Source: Cryobacterium suzukii
Lineage (GTDB): Bacteria; Actinomycetota; Actinomycetes; Actinomycetales; Microbacteriaceae
Reading direction: 5' to 3'
DNA: 64,000 nucleotides
Assembly: GCF_004403185.1 (NCBI RefSeq)
Contig: NZ_SOHJ01000004.1
Span: 186,001 to 250,000 of the forward strand
The first letter of the stretch is position 1; each line of letters opens with the position of its first letter. Position numbers and translations under genes: made by a program. Of the stretch, positions 15,743-24,751 are shown piece after piece. The notes below the pieces were generated by a model. It had not been told where the DNA came from and made no database searches. It was given only the letters and a program-made list of their open reading frames with translations.

Positions 15743-16945
15743 CTACACCGTGATGGCCGGGTCCGCTGCCGTGCGGGCATGTAGAAGAACCGTCGCGATG
15801 GCAGCCATGCCCTCGCCCCGGCCCGTGAAGCCAAGCGAGTCGGTGGTCGTCGCTGAGATGCTGACGGTCGCGTTGAGGATGTGACTCAACAACGATTCCG
15901 ATTCGAGTCGGCGCGGCGCGAACTTGGGCCGATTTCCGACCAGCTGCACCGAGACATTGCCAACGACAAACCCGGCATCTTTGACGAGCGCCAGCGTCTC
16001 CCGCAGGAACACTTCACCGCGCGCACCGGCCAACCGTGGTTCCGCGGTGCCGAACACGCTACCCAGATCCCCGAGGCGAACCGCGGAAAGCATCGCGTCG
16101 CAGATCGCATGGCAGACGACATCGCCGTCGCTGTGACCGTGCAGCCCGGCGACACCGGGCCAGAAGAGGCCCCCCAGCCACAGCGGGGTCGCATCGTCGT
16201 AGGCGTGGGCATCCGTTCCTGTTCCCACCCGGATGCCCGCGGCCGCGGATCCGCTGAAGAGCTGTTCAGCGCGGCGCAGCTCCCAGGCTGTGGTGATCTT
16301 GAACGCGAGGGAATCGCCGGCTATGACCGAGACCGCGTAGCCAGCAGCAGCGACCAAGGCTGAATCGTCGGTGAATTCGTACTTCGCCAGCGCGTGGGCA
16401 CGAACCAACTCATCACGAGGAAACCCCTGAGGGGTCTGGACAGCGGTGAGGACTGATCGATCCACAGTCTCGACGACGAGACCGAATTCGTCGATGCGTT
16501 TGATCGTGTCAGCGACCGGAAGTCCGGGCACGACAGCCGCTTGCGTACGCTCCACCTCGGCAGCTATGGAATCGAAGACCATGCTCGGGGTGAGCGGCCG
16601 TGCCGCATCATGCACGAGAACGATCTTGATGGAAGGCGCCAGTTTCAACAGTGCAGCAGCCACCGACTGTTGGCGCGTCGCCCCACCGACGACCACGGTT
16701 ACGCAGTCGCCGGTGTTTCCCGGAACAGCTCGGGCGAGCTCGATGGCAAGGGGCACAAACGACTGGGGAACGGTCACGATGATCTGCGGTGATTCCCGCA
16801 TTCCAAAAACGTTTTCGAGAGCGTGCGCCAGCGTTGGCCGTCCCGCCAAGTGCACGAACGCCTTGGGCTCAGCACGACCGAGGCGCGTGCCATTTCCAGC
16901 CCCTAGAACGATGACCGCTATTAGGGGAAGGTCAGGTCTACTCAT
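15743..16945 (-). CDS. ispDF: Bifunctional MEP-pathway enzyme IspD-IspF
   Basis: A 400-residue fusion of two enzymes of the methylerythritol phosphate route to isoprenoids. The N-terminal IspD part (about 1-230) has the cytidylyltransferase loop VLGAGNGTRLG with the Lys in AEPKAFVHLAG. The C-terminal IspF part (about 240-400) has the metal ligands in GTGTDAHAYD and HSDGDVVCHAICDA and the end ATTTDSLGFTGRGEG. IspD makes CDP-ME and IspF cyclises CDP-ME phosphate. Fused ispDF behind carD is usual in this family. GGAG stands a rather long 13 bases before the ATG. The next backbone gene, cysS, is 13 kb away across the PTS island. Confidence 0.95.
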   Translation of the reverse strand: MSRPDLPLIAVIVLGAGNGTRLGRAEPKAFVHLAGRPTLAHALENVFGMRESPQIIVTVPQSFVPLAIELARAVPGNTGDCVTVVVGGATRQQSVAAALLKLAPSIKIVLVHDAARPLTPSMVFDSIAAEVERTQAAVVPGLPVADTIKRIDEFGLVVETVDRSVLTAVQTPQGFPRDELVRAHALAKYEFTDDSALVAAAGYAVSVIAGDSLAFKITTAWELRRAEQLFSGSAAAGIRVGTGTDAHAYDDATPLWLGGLFWPGVAGLHGHSDGDVVCHAICDAMLSAVRLGDLGSVFGTAEPRLAGARGEVFLRETLALVKDAGFVVGNVSVQLVGNRPKFAPRRLESESLLSHILNATVSISATTTDSLGFTGRGEGMAAIATVLLHARTAADPAITV

Positions 16946-17135
16946 AAGTTATTAGGATCTCCAGGAAACCAAAGCATCGGGTGGTTGCTGTGCAGTTTCG
17001 CGCCTTGGAGAGGCTACTTCATTCGCACGGGAAACGCACGACCGCACGCATGTTGTCAGGCTGGACCCAGGTCGATCGAGATGGGTGTCGAAACACGTTC
17101 CAATGAGGACGCTCGGCCGCAAACAACCTCGGCCA

Positions 17136-17618
17136 TCAAGAGGCAAGGACCTCGTCGAGAACGGTGGATGCCTTCTCTTCGTCGGTCTTTTCTGCCAGGG
17201 CCAGCTCGCTGATCAGAATCTGCCGAGCCTTAGCCAACATCCGCTTTTCGCCGGCGGACAGGCCACGGTCCTGGTCGCGGCGCCACAGGTCGCGCACCAC
17301 CTCGGACACCTTGATCACGTCGCCGCTGGCCAGCTTTTCAAGATTGGCCTTGTACCGGCGGGACCAATTGGTGGGTTCTTCGGTAAACGGCGCCCGCAGC
17401 ACTTCGAAGACCTTGTCGAGGCCATCTTGGCCGATGACATCGCGAACGCCGACCAGGTCAACGTTTTCGGCGGGAACTTCGATGGTCAGATCACCCTGGG
17501 TGACATTCAGCTTGAGGTACAGCTTCTCTTCACCCTTGATGATGCGGGTCTTGACCTCCGTGATCATCGCCGCGCCGTGGTGGGGATATACGACGGTTTC
17601 GCCAACCTCAAACAGCAT
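17136..17618 (-). CDS. carD: CarD-like RNA polymerase-binding transcription regulator
   Basis: A 160-residue CarD. The N-terminal RNA polymerase beta-subunit-binding domain begins [17 protein letters not shown], and the C-terminal helical DNA-binding domain contains the conserved Trp in [13 protein letters not shown]. CarD stabilises open promoter complexes, notably at rRNA promoters. Upstream ATGs are in frame, but GAAGGG lies nine bases before 17618 and the family begins exactly there. It precedes ispDF on the same strand with a 190-bp gap in which I see no gene. Confidence 0.95.
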   Translation of the reverse strand: MLFEVGETVVYPHHGAAMITEVKTRIIKGEEKLYLKLNVTQGDLTIEVPAENVDLVGVRDVIGQDGLDKVFEVLRAPFTEEPTNWSRRYKANLEKLASGDVIKVSEVVRDLWRRDQDRGLSAGEKRMLAKARQILISELALAEKTDEEKASTVLDEVLAS

Positions 17619-17796
17619 GGATGTCATCCCTTCAGCGGCCTCAAGTTTACCACAGTTAAGAGGTGCTACAGTTCGCGCGCCCCCCGCGAGGCACGCCGGC
17701 GACAATTGCCCGCCCACACACGCCGCTAAGCTAGTGACAAAGCGAATTTTGCAGCGTCGGCCCCTGCCGACCGCTGCTTCAGTAAGTGGAGGTCTT

Positions 17797-18312
17797 GTGA
17801 GAGCGCGCATCGCTGCATCCGTCGTCTTGGCGACTGGCATTCTGTTGGGCACGAGCGCATGCGGGTTTTTCACACCGCAGGCCACTTCGATTGCCTACAA
17901 CGCCAGCGACGGCGTCAGCGGCGATGTCGGCGAAATTCACATTCGCAACGCCATACTGTTTTCCACCGACGGTGAACTGGCCAACCTGGTCGTCTCCGTG
18001 GTGAACCCGACGGACTCCGTGCAGAGCCTGCTCGTGCAGTACGAGTCGAGCACCGGAAAGGTGTCGCAGAACGTTCCGGTCGAGCCCAACACGACAGTTA
18101 CCTTCGGCACTGACGGCGCGGCCTCGGTCGTTTTGGAGAACATGGACAGCCGGCCCGGCTCGCTGTTTCCGCTGTTCTTTCAGTACGGCGAAGAGACCGG
18201 CATCGAGCTACTGGTGCCCGTACTGACCGGTATTCAGGAAGGATACGACGACTTACTGCCGACGCTCGCACCGACCGAGACGCCAACACCCTCGGCCACG
18301 CCCGCCGCGTAA
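17797..18312 (+). CDS. Conserved actinobacterial lipoprotein, function unknown
   Basis: A 171-residue exported lipoprotein. The GTG at 17797 has GGAGG four bases upstream. The signal peptide ends at a lipobox (GILLGTSAC, Cys22). The mature part is beta-rich ([24 protein letters not shown]) and ends in a Thr/Pro-rich low-complexity tail ([13 protein letters not shown]) that may span the peptidoglycan. Similar lipoproteins are commonly found divergent from carD in Actinobacteria; no function is known to me. It diverges from carD and is followed by a bidirectional terminator. Confidence 0.8.
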   Translation: MRARIAASVVLATGILLGTSACGFFTPQATSIAYNASDGVSGDVGEIHIRNAILFSTDGELANLVVSVVNPTDSVQSLLVQYESSTGKVSQNVPVEPNTTVTFGTDGAASVVLENMDSRPGSLFPLFFQYGEETGIELLVPVLTGIQEGYDDLLPTLAPTETPTPSATPAA

Positions 18313-18328
18313 CCGCCCGACGACTCAA

Positions 18329-18362
18329 TCAGGCCGCCGTCCCTTGCGGGTCGGCGGCCTGA
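18329..18362. terminator. Bidirectional terminator between lipoprotein gene and regX3
   Basis: TCAGGCCGCCG (18329-18339) and CGGCGGCCTGA (18352-18362) form a perfect 11-bp GC-rich stem with a 12-base loop between two convergent genes. Confidence 0.75.
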
Positions 18363-18374
18363 GCTGTATTCGGG

Positions 18375-19058
18375 CTACGCTTCGAATCGGTAGCCGAGCC
18401 CGCGCACGGTGACGAGCATGACCGGTTCAGAGGGTGCCGTCTCGATTCGCGAGCGGATGCGTTTGATGTGCACGTCGAGCGTTTTGGTATCGCCGAAATA
18501 GTCGGTGCCCCAGACACGGTCGATGAGTTGACCGCGGGTGAGCACACGCCCGGCGTTCCGTAACAGAAATTCGAGGAGTTCGAATTCTTTCAACGGCATA
18601 TTGACGAGATCGCCGGAGACGGTCACGGCGTGCCGTTCCACGTCCATGCGCACCGTGCCTGCCGTGAGCATGGTGTCCACGTCGGTTGCGCTCTGGTCTT
18701 CGTGCCGCCGCAGCACCGCGCGAATGCGGGCGACCAGTTCACGGGTGGAATAGGGCTTGGTGACATAATCGTCGGCGCCCAGTTCGAGTCCGACGACGAT
18801 ATCGATCTCGGAATCCTTTGCGGTGAGCATGATGATCGGCACGGTCGAGCGGGTGCGAATATCCCGGCACACCTCGGTGCCCGGAATGCCGGGCAGCATC
18901 AGATCGAGCAGAATGAGATCGGCGCCGTTCTGGTCGAACTCGCTGATCGCGCTCGGTCCGTCTTCGGCGACGACGACCTCATAGCCTTCACGTTCGAGCA
19001 GAAAGCTGAGCGGCTCGCTCAGTGCGCTCTCGTCTTCAACTAAGAGGATGCGTGTCAT
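18375..19058 (-). CDS. regX3: Phosphate two-component response regulator RegX3
   Basis: A 227-residue OmpR/PhoB-type regulator. The receiver has the acidic pair VEDE, the phospho-acceptor Asp52 in LILLDLMLPG, and Lys in DDYVTKPYS. The winged helix includes LKEFELLEFLLRNAGRVLTR and the recognition part TLDVHIKRIRSRIE. It is the partner of SenX3 and the PhoB-like activator of the phosphate-starvation regulon. Its start overlaps the senX3 stop by 4 bp. The flanking genes (senX3, phoU) and PHO boxes in this window support this identity over other OmpR regulators. Confidence 0.92.
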   Translation of the reverse strand: MTRILLVEDESALSEPLSFLLEREGYEVVVAEDGPSAISEFDQNGADLILLDLMLPGIPGTEVCRDIRTRSTVPIIMLTAKDSEIDIVVGLELGADDYVTKPYSTRELVARIRAVLRRHEDQSATDVDTMLTAGTVRMDVERHAVTVSGDLVNMPLKEFELLEFLLRNAGRVLTRGQLIDRVWGTDYFGDTKTLDVHIKRIRSRIETAPSEPVMLVTVRGLGYRFEA

Positions 19059-20245
19059 AGTGTGTCTCCTGCGGCCGCACGGGCGACCGGTCGCGGTTTG
19101 TTCGGGCGTGGTTCGATGATCGGTGCAGCAGCCTCCGGGAGGCGGATGGTGAAGGTGGATCCGCTGCCGGGCTGTGACCAGACGCGAATGTCGCCGCCGT
19201 GGTTCTGCACGACGTGCTTGACGATGGACAGGCCGAGGCCGGTACCGCCGGTGTGCCGCGACCTGGCCTGGTCGACGCGGAAGAAGCGTTCGAACACCCG
19301 GTCGAGGTCGCCCTCGGCGATGCCGACTCCCTGGTCGGTAACGGTGATCTCGACGATGCCCTTCTGTAGCCGCACGCCGACGCCGACTCGCGACCCCTCG
19401 AGCGAATAGTTCACCGCGTTTGCGACGAGGTTGTGAACGGCGACGATGAGTAGGGCTTCGTCACCGAAGACCCGGGCCCCGGACTTCTTGCCGATGACGA
19501 TCGTGATGCGCTCGGCCTCGGCGACGACCCGACTTTGATCGACCGCTGCGGCAACGATGTCGTCGACACTGAGAATCTCCGGTTCGGCGAGGGCATCCTG
19601 GGCCTGCAGCCGGGACAGCTCGATGATCTCCTGGGTAAGGCGGCCCAGCCTCGCCGACTCCGTCGTTAACCGGTTGGCAAAGCGGCGAACCTGCTCCGGT
19701 TCATCCGCTGCCTGGTTGAGAGCCTCGGCGAGCAGACCGACAGAGGCGATGGGAGTTTTCAGTTCGTGGCTGATATTGGCCACGAAGTCGCGGCGCACCT
19801 CGTCGAGGCGAAAGGCTTCGGTGCGATCCTCAGCCAACAACAGCACATAGCGGGTGCCTAGCCGGGCCAGGCGCACCCGAAAGCGCATACTCGCGTCGCC
19901 GAACGGGCCGCGGGAGAGCACCAGATCTTCGGAGATCGGCTCGCCGGTCTGCCGGACCCGACGGGCGAGTTCAAGCAGTTCCGGGTGAACCAGCTGCTGG
20001 TTCCAAACCAGGCCCAGGGTGAGAGCGCCCGGGCTGGTCTTGATGACGTTGTTCGACGGGTCGAGCACAACACCGGCGGTCTCGAGGGCGTCGAGCACCT
20101 GATCGATACCATCGGGCACAGCCGGGTTGACGACGTCCGCAGCGCGGCGGCCGTGACGCTCGGCGACGTGCACGAGCGACACGAACCCGGCACCAACACC
20201 GAGTCCGAGTGCCAGCGACAGCAACACCAGCCACGTCGATTCCAT
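19055..20245 (-). CDS. senX3: Phosphate-sensing histidine kinase SenX3
   Basis: A 396-residue kinase with one N-terminal membrane segment (WLVLLSLALGLGVGAGFVSLV), a PAS-like region (residues about 40-145), the phospho-acceptor His160 in FVANISHELKTPIASVG, and an HATPase domain with NLVANAVNYS, DQGVGI and GTGLGLSIVKHVVQNH. In mycobacteria SenX3 senses phosphate state through PhoU and Pst and phosphorylates RegX3. It diverges from phoU across a 180-bp region with PHO-box-like repeats. Confidence 0.93.
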   Translation of the reverse strand: MESTWLVLLSLALGLGVGAGFVSLVHVAERHGRRAADVVNPAVPDGIDQVLDALETAGVVLDPSNNVIKTSPGALTLGLVWNQQLVHPELLELARRVRQTGEPISEDLVLSRGPFGDASMRFRVRLARLGTRYVLLLAEDRTEAFRLDEVRRDFVANISHELKTPIASVGLLAEALNQAADEPEQVRRFANRLTTESARLGRLTQEIIELSRLQAQDALAEPEILSVDDIVAAAVDQSRVVAEAERITIVIGKKSGARVFGDEALLIVAVHNLVANAVNYSLEGSRVGVGVRLQKGIVEITVTDQGVGIAEGDLDRVFERFFRVDQARSRHTGGTGLGLSIVKHVVQNHGGDIRVWSQPGSGSTFTIRLPEAAAPIIEPRPNKPRPVARAAAGDTL

Positions 20246-20317
20246 CTATACAGATTACTGACAGTATCTGCCCGTCGTTCGCAACGCACCTACGCCGCGC
20301 CCTGTACTTTAGTAAGT

Positions 20318-20350
20318 GTTCAAGTGGGCGGCACCTGCCGTTAACCTAAA
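20318..20350. promoter_or_regulatory. PHO-box-like 11-bp direct repeats between senX3 and phoU
   Basis: Three consecutive 11-bp units begin GTTCA (20318), CGGCA (20329) and GTTAA (20340). PhoB/PhoP/RegX3-type regulators bind 11-bp direct repeats of GTTCA-like words; the middle unit is degenerate. The site lies between the divergent senX3 and phoU genes and suggests autoregulation. Confidence 0.5.
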
Positions 20351-20425
20351 TTCGACATCATAAAGCGGTGGCCAAGGCTGGTCACACAGATCGTGCGTGT
20401 TCGCGCGGCAAGGAAGGATCACCCC

Positions 20426-21082
20426 ATGCGCGATGTATTCCAACAAGAACTCGCCGAAGTCCAACAGCGACTCGTCGATATCGCCCGGCTCGTCGCGATT
20501 TCTATGGACAAAGCAACACGCGCTTTCAATGAGAGCGACGTGAGTCTCGCCGAAGAGGCCATCACCGAAGACGAGAAGATCGACGAACTCACCGTTGAGC
20601 TCGATGAACTCGCCATCACCATTCTCGCGCGCCAGCAGCCGGTCGCCCGCGACCTGCGCATCGTGGTCAGCGCCTTGCGCATCAGCGCATCCCTCGAGCG
20701 GATGGGCGACCTCGCCACCCACATCGCCCAGCTGGCCCGCTACCGGTTTCCCGACAAGGTCATCCCCAAGGGGTTGCGCGGCACTTTCGCCGAGATGGGC
20801 GCCCTCGACGTGGTTATCGCGAACATGCTCACCGAGTTGCTCACCAACCAGGACATGCACCTCGCCGAAAGGATTCGCAACGAAGACGACCGGGTCGACG
20901 CCCTGCACCTGAGCGTCTTTGACGCTGTGCTCGGCGAAACCTGGAAGGGACTCGCCGCCGACACCGTCGACGCGACCCTGGCGAGCCGGTACCACGAACG
21001 TTTCGCTGACCACGCAGTCTCGATCGCCAAGAAGGTGCAGTACCTCGGTACGGGCGCCTGGCACCAGGACGACAGCGCCTGA
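20426..21082 (+). CDS. phoU: Phosphate signalling protein PhoU
   Basis: A 218-residue all-helical protein made of two PhoU repeats (each with an E/D-x-x-x-D metal-binding pattern, as in DEKIDELTVELDELAI and NEDDRVDALHLSVFD). It couples the PstSCAB transporter to the SenX3 kinase and dampens the phosphate response. The ATG at 20426 has AAGGAAGG nine bases upstream. phoU stands apart from pstSCAB (8.8 kb downstream) but is divergent from its kinase gene, the usual actinobacterial arrangement. Confidence 0.92.
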   Translation: MRDVFQQELAEVQQRLVDIARLVAISMDKATRAFNESDVSLAEEAITEDEKIDELTVELDELAITILARQQPVARDLRIVVSALRISASLERMGDLATHIAQLARYRFPDKVIPKGLRGTFAEMGALDVVIANMLTELLTNQDMHLAERIRNEDDRVDALHLSVFDAVLGETWKGLAADTVDATLASRYHERFADHAVSIAKKVQYLGTGAWHQDDSA

Positions 21083-21261
21083 TTTCATCGCACCACCGCA
21101 TACATATGGGGTAGCCACGACGGACGCGGGTGTCCGGTTTGGTGACCACAACGGATGCGCGCGCCCAGTTTCGGTAGCCGCTACGGTAACCGGCGTAGCG
21201 CGCACCGAAATGGGGCGCGGCCGCGAGGCGTGGGGCGCCGCGGGTGTTGAAATCCTGTGAG

Positions 21262-21289
21262 CGGCCCCGAAGTAGGTGCTCCGGGGCCG
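21262..21289. terminator. GC-rich hairpin downstream of phoU
   Basis: CGGCCCCG (21262-21269) pairs with CGGGGCCG (21282-21289) across a 12-base loop. It stands 180 bp past phoU and has no T-run, so its role as a terminator is uncertain. Confidence 0.4.
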
Positions 21290-21317
21290 TTGCCACGAGT
21301 TCGCCGAGACGCCACCC

Positions 21318-21411
21318 GCGTAACTCGTGCAATTTGCAACCCGCCGATATTCCGACCGCAGAATTACGCGATACTCGCGGCGGCGTCCGACAATTTGCAG
21401 GAGTTGTGCGC
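21318..21411. repeat. Dispersed palindromic repeat, GCATAACTCCTGCAA family, copy A
   Basis: Outer arms GCGTAACTCGTGCAATTTG and CAATTTGCAGGAGTTGTGCG are imperfect inverted repeats; inner CCGCCG/CGGCGG arms flank a core that, reversed, reads CGCGTAATTCTGCGGTCGGA. The core and arms are shared with the copy at 26381-26476. Confidence 0.65.
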
Positions 21412-21458
21412 CTGAAGAAGTACGCTCCGCGGCTCGGCGAGCGATTCAGCCAGCGAAA

Positions 21459-22211
21459 CTACTTCTTATTGCCCTGGGCGGCGACGGCGGCCGCGCCGGC
21501 CGCAGCGGCTTCGGGGTCAAGGTACTCCCCCGGCCCGATCGGCATGAGGTCTTCGCCGAGCTGGTAGACGAGCGGAATTCCGGTGGGAATGTTCAGCTCG
21601 GCGATATCGGCATCGCTGATTCCGTCGAGGTGCTTGACCAGGGCACGCAGGGAGTTTCCGTGCGCGGTGACCAGTACGGTTTTACCCGCGCGCAGGTCGG
21701 GCGCGATGTCGGACTGCCAGTAGGGCAGCATCCGCTCGACGACGTCTTTGAGGCATTCGGTGCGGGGCAGGTCGGGGCCGAGGTCGGCGTAGCGGGCGTC
21801 GTGCGCCTGCGAGAACTCGCTCGAGTCGTCGAGCACTGGCGGTGGGGTGTCGTACGAGCGGCGCCAGAGCATGAACTGTTCCTGGCCGAATTTGGCCTGG
21901 GTCGCAGCCTTGTCAAGGCCCTGCAGTCCGCCGTAGTGGCGTTCGTTAAGGCGCCAGGAACGCTTCACAGGGATCCACATACGGTCAGCTTCTTCAAGCG
22001 CCAGGTTCGCGGTCTGGATAGCGCGGGAAAGCAGGCTGGTGTGCAGCACGTCCGGCAGCAGGCCGGCATCCTTCAGCAGCACGCCGGCGCGCGCGGCTTC
22101 GCTCGCGCCCTGTTCGCTGAGGCGCACGTCCACCCAGCCGGTGAACAGATTCTGCTGGTTCCAAGTGCTTTGGCCGTGGCGAAGAAGGACGAGTGTGTAG
22201 GGGGCAGACAT
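21459..22211 (-). CDS. gpmA: 2,3-bisphosphoglycerate-dependent phosphoglycerate mutase
   Basis: A 250-residue cofactor-dependent mutase of glycolysis, interconverting 3- and 2-phosphoglycerate. The phospho-histidine is His12 in [18 protein letters not shown]; other family motifs are [13 protein letters not shown] and the second His in [15 protein letters not shown]. Its Ala-rich C-terminal tail (about 12 residues) is usual for actinobacteria. It lies next to the phosphate genes, as in mycobacteria, where gpm1 neighbours senX3-regX3. Confidence 0.95.
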   Translation of the reverse strand: MSAPYTLVLLRHGQSTWNQQNLFTGWVDVRLSEQGASEAARAGVLLKDAGLLPDVLHTSLLSRAIQTANLALEEADRMWIPVKRSWRLNERHYGGLQGLDKAATQAKFGQEQFMLWRRSYDTPPPVLDDSSEFSQAHDARYADLGPDLPRTECLKDVVERMLPYWQSDIAPDLRAGKTVLVTAHGNSLRALVKHLDGISDADIAELNIPTGIPLVYQLGEDLMPIGPGEYLDPEAAAAGAAAVAAQGNKK

Positions 22212-22241
22212 GTGCCCACTCTATCGAGGGTCGTGGTGGAT

Positions 22242-23459
22242 TCAGTGACCGGGGGTGCGAATGCCGAGGCGGGGCAGGCGCGGGATGTCGGCGACGGACC
22301 CGGCCGACTGCGGCACGATGATCTCCTGGCTGGCCGAGATGACGATACCCTCGGACTCGACGTAGAGCGTCGACGCAGCCGGAATGGTGCGCTTGATCAC
22401 CGCGAGCGCGATCGGTCCGAGCTCGTAGTGGATTCCGCTCGACGTGATGACCCCGACGGTGACCCGCTCGGCTTCTTGCTCTGGCCTGACACGGTCGGCC
22501 TGCACCGGGTCGCCGGGAGCGGGCAGCACGCCCTCTGATCCGTCGAGGTGAAGCAGAACCAGCCGGCGCGGTGGGTGGCCGAGATTGTGCACCTTCGCGA
22601 CAGTTTCCTGCCCGCGGTAGCAGCCCTTGTTGAGGTGCACGGCCGTGCGCAGCCAATCCAGCTCGTGCGGGATGCTTTTCTCATCGACCTCGCGGGCTCG
22701 GCGCGGCCGCCAGGCGGCGATGCGCAGCGCTTCGAGAGCGAGGAGACCTGCGGGTTTCACTGACGAAGTCGCTGCGGAGCCGACGGGCGGGACGGTCGCG
22801 GCTCCGGCCGCGAGGGCATCGCGCAGGGCCGGCAGGCTGGCCCGGGGCACCAGGGTTTCCGTGTAGGTCCAGTGGGTTCCGGGGTGCTCGGGGGTTTCGG
22901 CATACTGGTAGCCGCCGCGGGCGACTTCGGCCCACGGATCGAGCCAGGTCAGCGGCACGTCGTTCGGGGCTGCCGGGGCGATACCGACGGTGGCGGGAGC
23001 ATCCGTCATGGCACCGATCGTGGCGTAGGCCAAGGTATGGTCGACGACCTGCACGCGCAGCATGAACTTCATGCGGTCGAGGAACTTCTGCAGGCCCGGC
23101 AGCTCGGCAGCCTCGATCAAAAGCCAGGTCTCGACGCCGTCGTCGAGTACGCGGATGGCGTACTCGAGACGTCCGGTGGGGTCGAGCAGCAGCATTTCGG
23201 TGGATTCGCCCGGCTTCATGCTTTTCAATTCCTGGCTGGCGATGGAGTTGAGCCAGGTGAGACGGTCGGGGCCGACGACGGAGAGCACGCCGCGATGGGA
23301 GAGGTCGACGATGGCGCTGCCGGCAGCGAGCGTGCGCTGCTCGATCATGGGGTTGCCGTAGTGCGCGGCGACGCCTGCGTCGATTCCTTCGGCCTGAACC
23401 GCGCCGGGCAGTCCGAGCAGCGGGGAGGAGGTCAAGGCCGGGTCAGTCATGTCGCTCAA
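22242..23459 (-). CDS. ygfZ: Folate-binding protein YgfZ/GcvT-like
   Basis: A 405-residue member of the YgfZ (GcvT-like aminomethyltransferase) family. The hallmark is NKGCYRGQETVAKVHNLG at about residues 283-300, with the redox cysteine of YgfZ. YgfZ is a tetrahydrofolate-binding factor that supports Fe-S cluster assembly or repair; it is not the glycine-cleavage T protein. The gene is often near gpm in Actinobacteria and is followed here, 30 bp away, by gpmA on the same strand, so the two are likely co-transcribed. Confidence 0.88.
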   Translation of the reverse strand: MSDMTDPALTSSPLLGLPGAVQAEGIDAGVAAHYGNPMIEQRTLAAGSAIVDLSHRGVLSVVGPDRLTWLNSIASQELKSMKPGESTEMLLLDPTGRLEYAIRVLDDGVETWLLIEAAELPGLQKFLDRMKFMLRVQVVDHTLAYATIGAMTDAPATVGIAPAAPNDVPLTWLDPWAEVARGGYQYAETPEHPGTHWTYTETLVPRASLPALRDALAAGAATVPPVGSAATSSVKPAGLLALEALRIAAWRPRRAREVDEKSIPHELDWLRTAVHLNKGCYRGQETVAKVHNLGHPPRRLVLLHLDGSEGVLPAPGDPVQADRVRPEQEAERVTVGVITSSGIHYELGPIALAVIKRTIPAASTLYVESEGIVISASQEIIVPQSAGSVADIPRLPRLGIRTPGH

Positions 23460-23579
23460 TTCTGCCGGCCCGGGTTGAGGGGCGGCGATCGTGCTTCGGT
23501 GCGTGGGTCTTACGTATCAACAGTACGACCGCGCGATTTATTCGGTGGCGGGGCGGGCGGGGCGCACTGCTCGCGCGAC

Positions 23580-23647
23580 CGGGCCCACCTTATGAACCTG
23601 GGCCCAGTTTATAAACTGGGCCCAGGGACGGGGCCCAGGCCCCGTCC
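23580..23647. repeat. GGGCCC-rich palindromic repeat, copy 1
   Basis: A 68-bp element made of two adjacent hairpins: a perfect 26-bp palindrome centred on TTTATAAA and bounded by TGGGCCCA on both sides, then GGACGGGGCC-CA-GGCCCCGTCC. It lies between ygfZ and the nitrobindin-like gene. Near-identical copies occur at 52481-52548 and 52628-52695. Confidence 0.85.
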
Positions 23648-23661
23648 ACAAAGAGAGGGGG

Positions 23662-24357
23662 CTATTGCACTCGGGCCAGGCGGCCGGAGGCGTGGGTGCG
23701 CAGGTCTTGGCCGAGGGCGGCGATGTCCCAGGCCCAGAGCAGGTGGTTGTCAACCAAACCGTACAGGCGGGTGGCGGCGGCGTAGGGCTTGGCTCCTGCG
23801 GTGCGGAGCACGGCGTCCGTTGCGAGATCGATGCGCGGACCCTTCACCTGGCCGAGGTAGAGCTCGGCGACACCACCGGGGTGCACGAGGGTGACCTCAA
23901 TGTCGAAGCCGCCATCACGGTTGCGTAGCGTTTCGACAGCAGCAGCCGAGGTGAACGGACGCTCTCCGGTGCCGGGCAGCAGGCCAGGGCCCGGGTCGCC
24001 GTCACCCTGGTGACGGCTGAGCCGCCAGTATCCGGTTTCGGTGACCAACGGTGTTTTCTCGTCGGACATCATCTCGGGGGGCAGCGCGGCGACGGCATCC
24101 GTTTCGGCAGGAGCGTGCGAGCCAGCGGATGCGGCGGCATCCGTTTCGGCAGAAGCAACCGCAGGCTCTAGCCAGGTATAGGAGCTGTAGTTCAGGTGCG
24201 GCAGGCCGTCGTGGCTGAAGCTGATGCGGTGGCCGAACGTGCGGCTGACCGACTCCTCGCCGATTTTGTATTCGAGTACTCCAGAGCCTTCCCAGACCCC
24301 GATCAACCAGGAGAGTGGTACAAGTTCGGACGGCAAGCCGACCGGAAGGTCAATCAT
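23662..24357 (-). CDS. Nitrobindin-like heme-binding FABP-fold protein
   Basis: A 231-residue protein of the actinobacterial FABP/nitrobindin (DUF1794, THAP4-like) family, a ten-stranded beta-barrel that binds heme b and can isomerise peroxynitrite. It has the N-terminal GVWEGSG signature (GxWxGxG), YWRLSRH and a C-terminal LLWAWDIAALGQDL. An insertion of about 40 residues rich in Ala, Glu, Thr and Asp (near residue 70-110) carries two direct copies of the DNA word GGCATCCGTTTCGGCAG. It begins 6 bp after a 37-codon membrane ORF. Confidence 0.8.
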   Translation of the reverse strand: MIDLPVGLPSELVPLSWLIGVWEGSGVLEYKIGEESVSRTFGHRISFSHDGLPHLNYSSYTWLEPAVASAETDAAASAGSHAPAETDAVAALPPEMMSDEKTPLVTETGYWRLSRHQGDGDPGPGLLPGTGERPFTSAAAVETLRNRDGGFDIEVTLVHPGGVAELYLGQVKGPRIDLATDAVLRTAGAKPYAAATRLYGLVDNHLLWAWDIAALGQDLRTHASGRLARVQ

Positions 24358-24363
24358 GGGTAC

Positions 24364-24477
24364 TTACCGCTGCCCCCGGAACAGCTTGAACACGACCATG
24401 CCCGAAACCCAGGCGATCGACAAGCTGGCCAGTCCGAGAAGGCCCAGGAAGAAAAGTTCTAGCGCTAACAGATCCAT
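24364..24477 (-). CDS. Small single-span membrane protein, 37 residues
   Basis: MDLLALELFFLGLLGLASLS begins a 37-residue protein with one strong hydrophobic helix and a basic C terminus (FKLFRGQR). It ends six bases before the nitrobindin-like start, so the two are probably coupled. There is no ribosome site; instead a -10-like TAGACT ends exactly six bases before the ATG, the geometry of a leaderless transcript. I do not recognise the protein. Confidence 0.6.
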   Translation of the reverse strand: MDLLALELFFLGLLGLASLSIAWVSGMVVFKLFRGQR

Positions 24478-24483
24478 GCTGCG

Positions 24484-24489
24484 AGTCTA
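24484..24489 (-). promoter_or_regulatory. -10 element for a leaderless small ORF
   Basis: TAGACT (minus strand) ends six bases before the ATG at 24477, so transcription would begin at or next to the start codon. Confidence 0.45.
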
Positions 24490-24499
24490 GTGCGAGTGG

Positions 24500-24751
24500 T
24501 CAGATCGATACGACGATCGTGGCCACCACCAGAATGACGATGGCTCCGGTGATGCTCATGGTGACCCGTTTGACGTAGCCCTCTTTGGTGCGGGTGGCGA
24601 TCTGCAGGCCCAGCGTGACGAGGGTACAGACGGCCAGGGTGAGGCCGATCCAGCTGATCGCGGACCCGTCGGTGGCGAGAATCGCAGTCAGAATTGCGCC
24701 CGCAATTGCCAGCACCCACACGGTCGCGATCGTTTTCCAGTGCCAGTTCAC
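24500..24751 (-). CDS. Small membrane protein, 83 residues
   Basis: VNWHWKTIATVWVLAIAGAI starts an 83-residue protein with three hydrophobic helices (about 7-25, 30-50 and 64-82) and a basic loop (TRTKEGYVKRV). It resembles small hypothetical membrane proteins that sit beside the nitrobindin gene in relatives. The GTG at 24751 has no ribosome site; CAGAAT ends six bases upstream, again suggesting a leaderless message. A longer in-frame start at 24895 would run through the glnR start on the other strand. Confidence 0.6.
   Translation of the reverse strand: MNWHWKTIATVWVLAIAGAILTAILATDGSAISWIGLTLAVCTLVTLGLQIATRTKEGYVKRVTMSITGAIVILVVATIVVSI

Larger units (their letters stand above)
21083..21458. 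other. Gene-free 376-bp interval between phoU and gpmA
   Basis: No convincing reading frame is present. The interval holds a GC-rich hairpin at 21262-21289 and one copy of a dispersed palindromic repeat at 21318-21411, both described separately. The rest shows no recognised signal. Confidence 0.7.

Noticed and set aside
21083..21260. Possible tRNA or small RNA after phoU
   Set aside because: I found no cloverleaf arms or TTCGA-type loop; the sequence shows only scattered inverted words.
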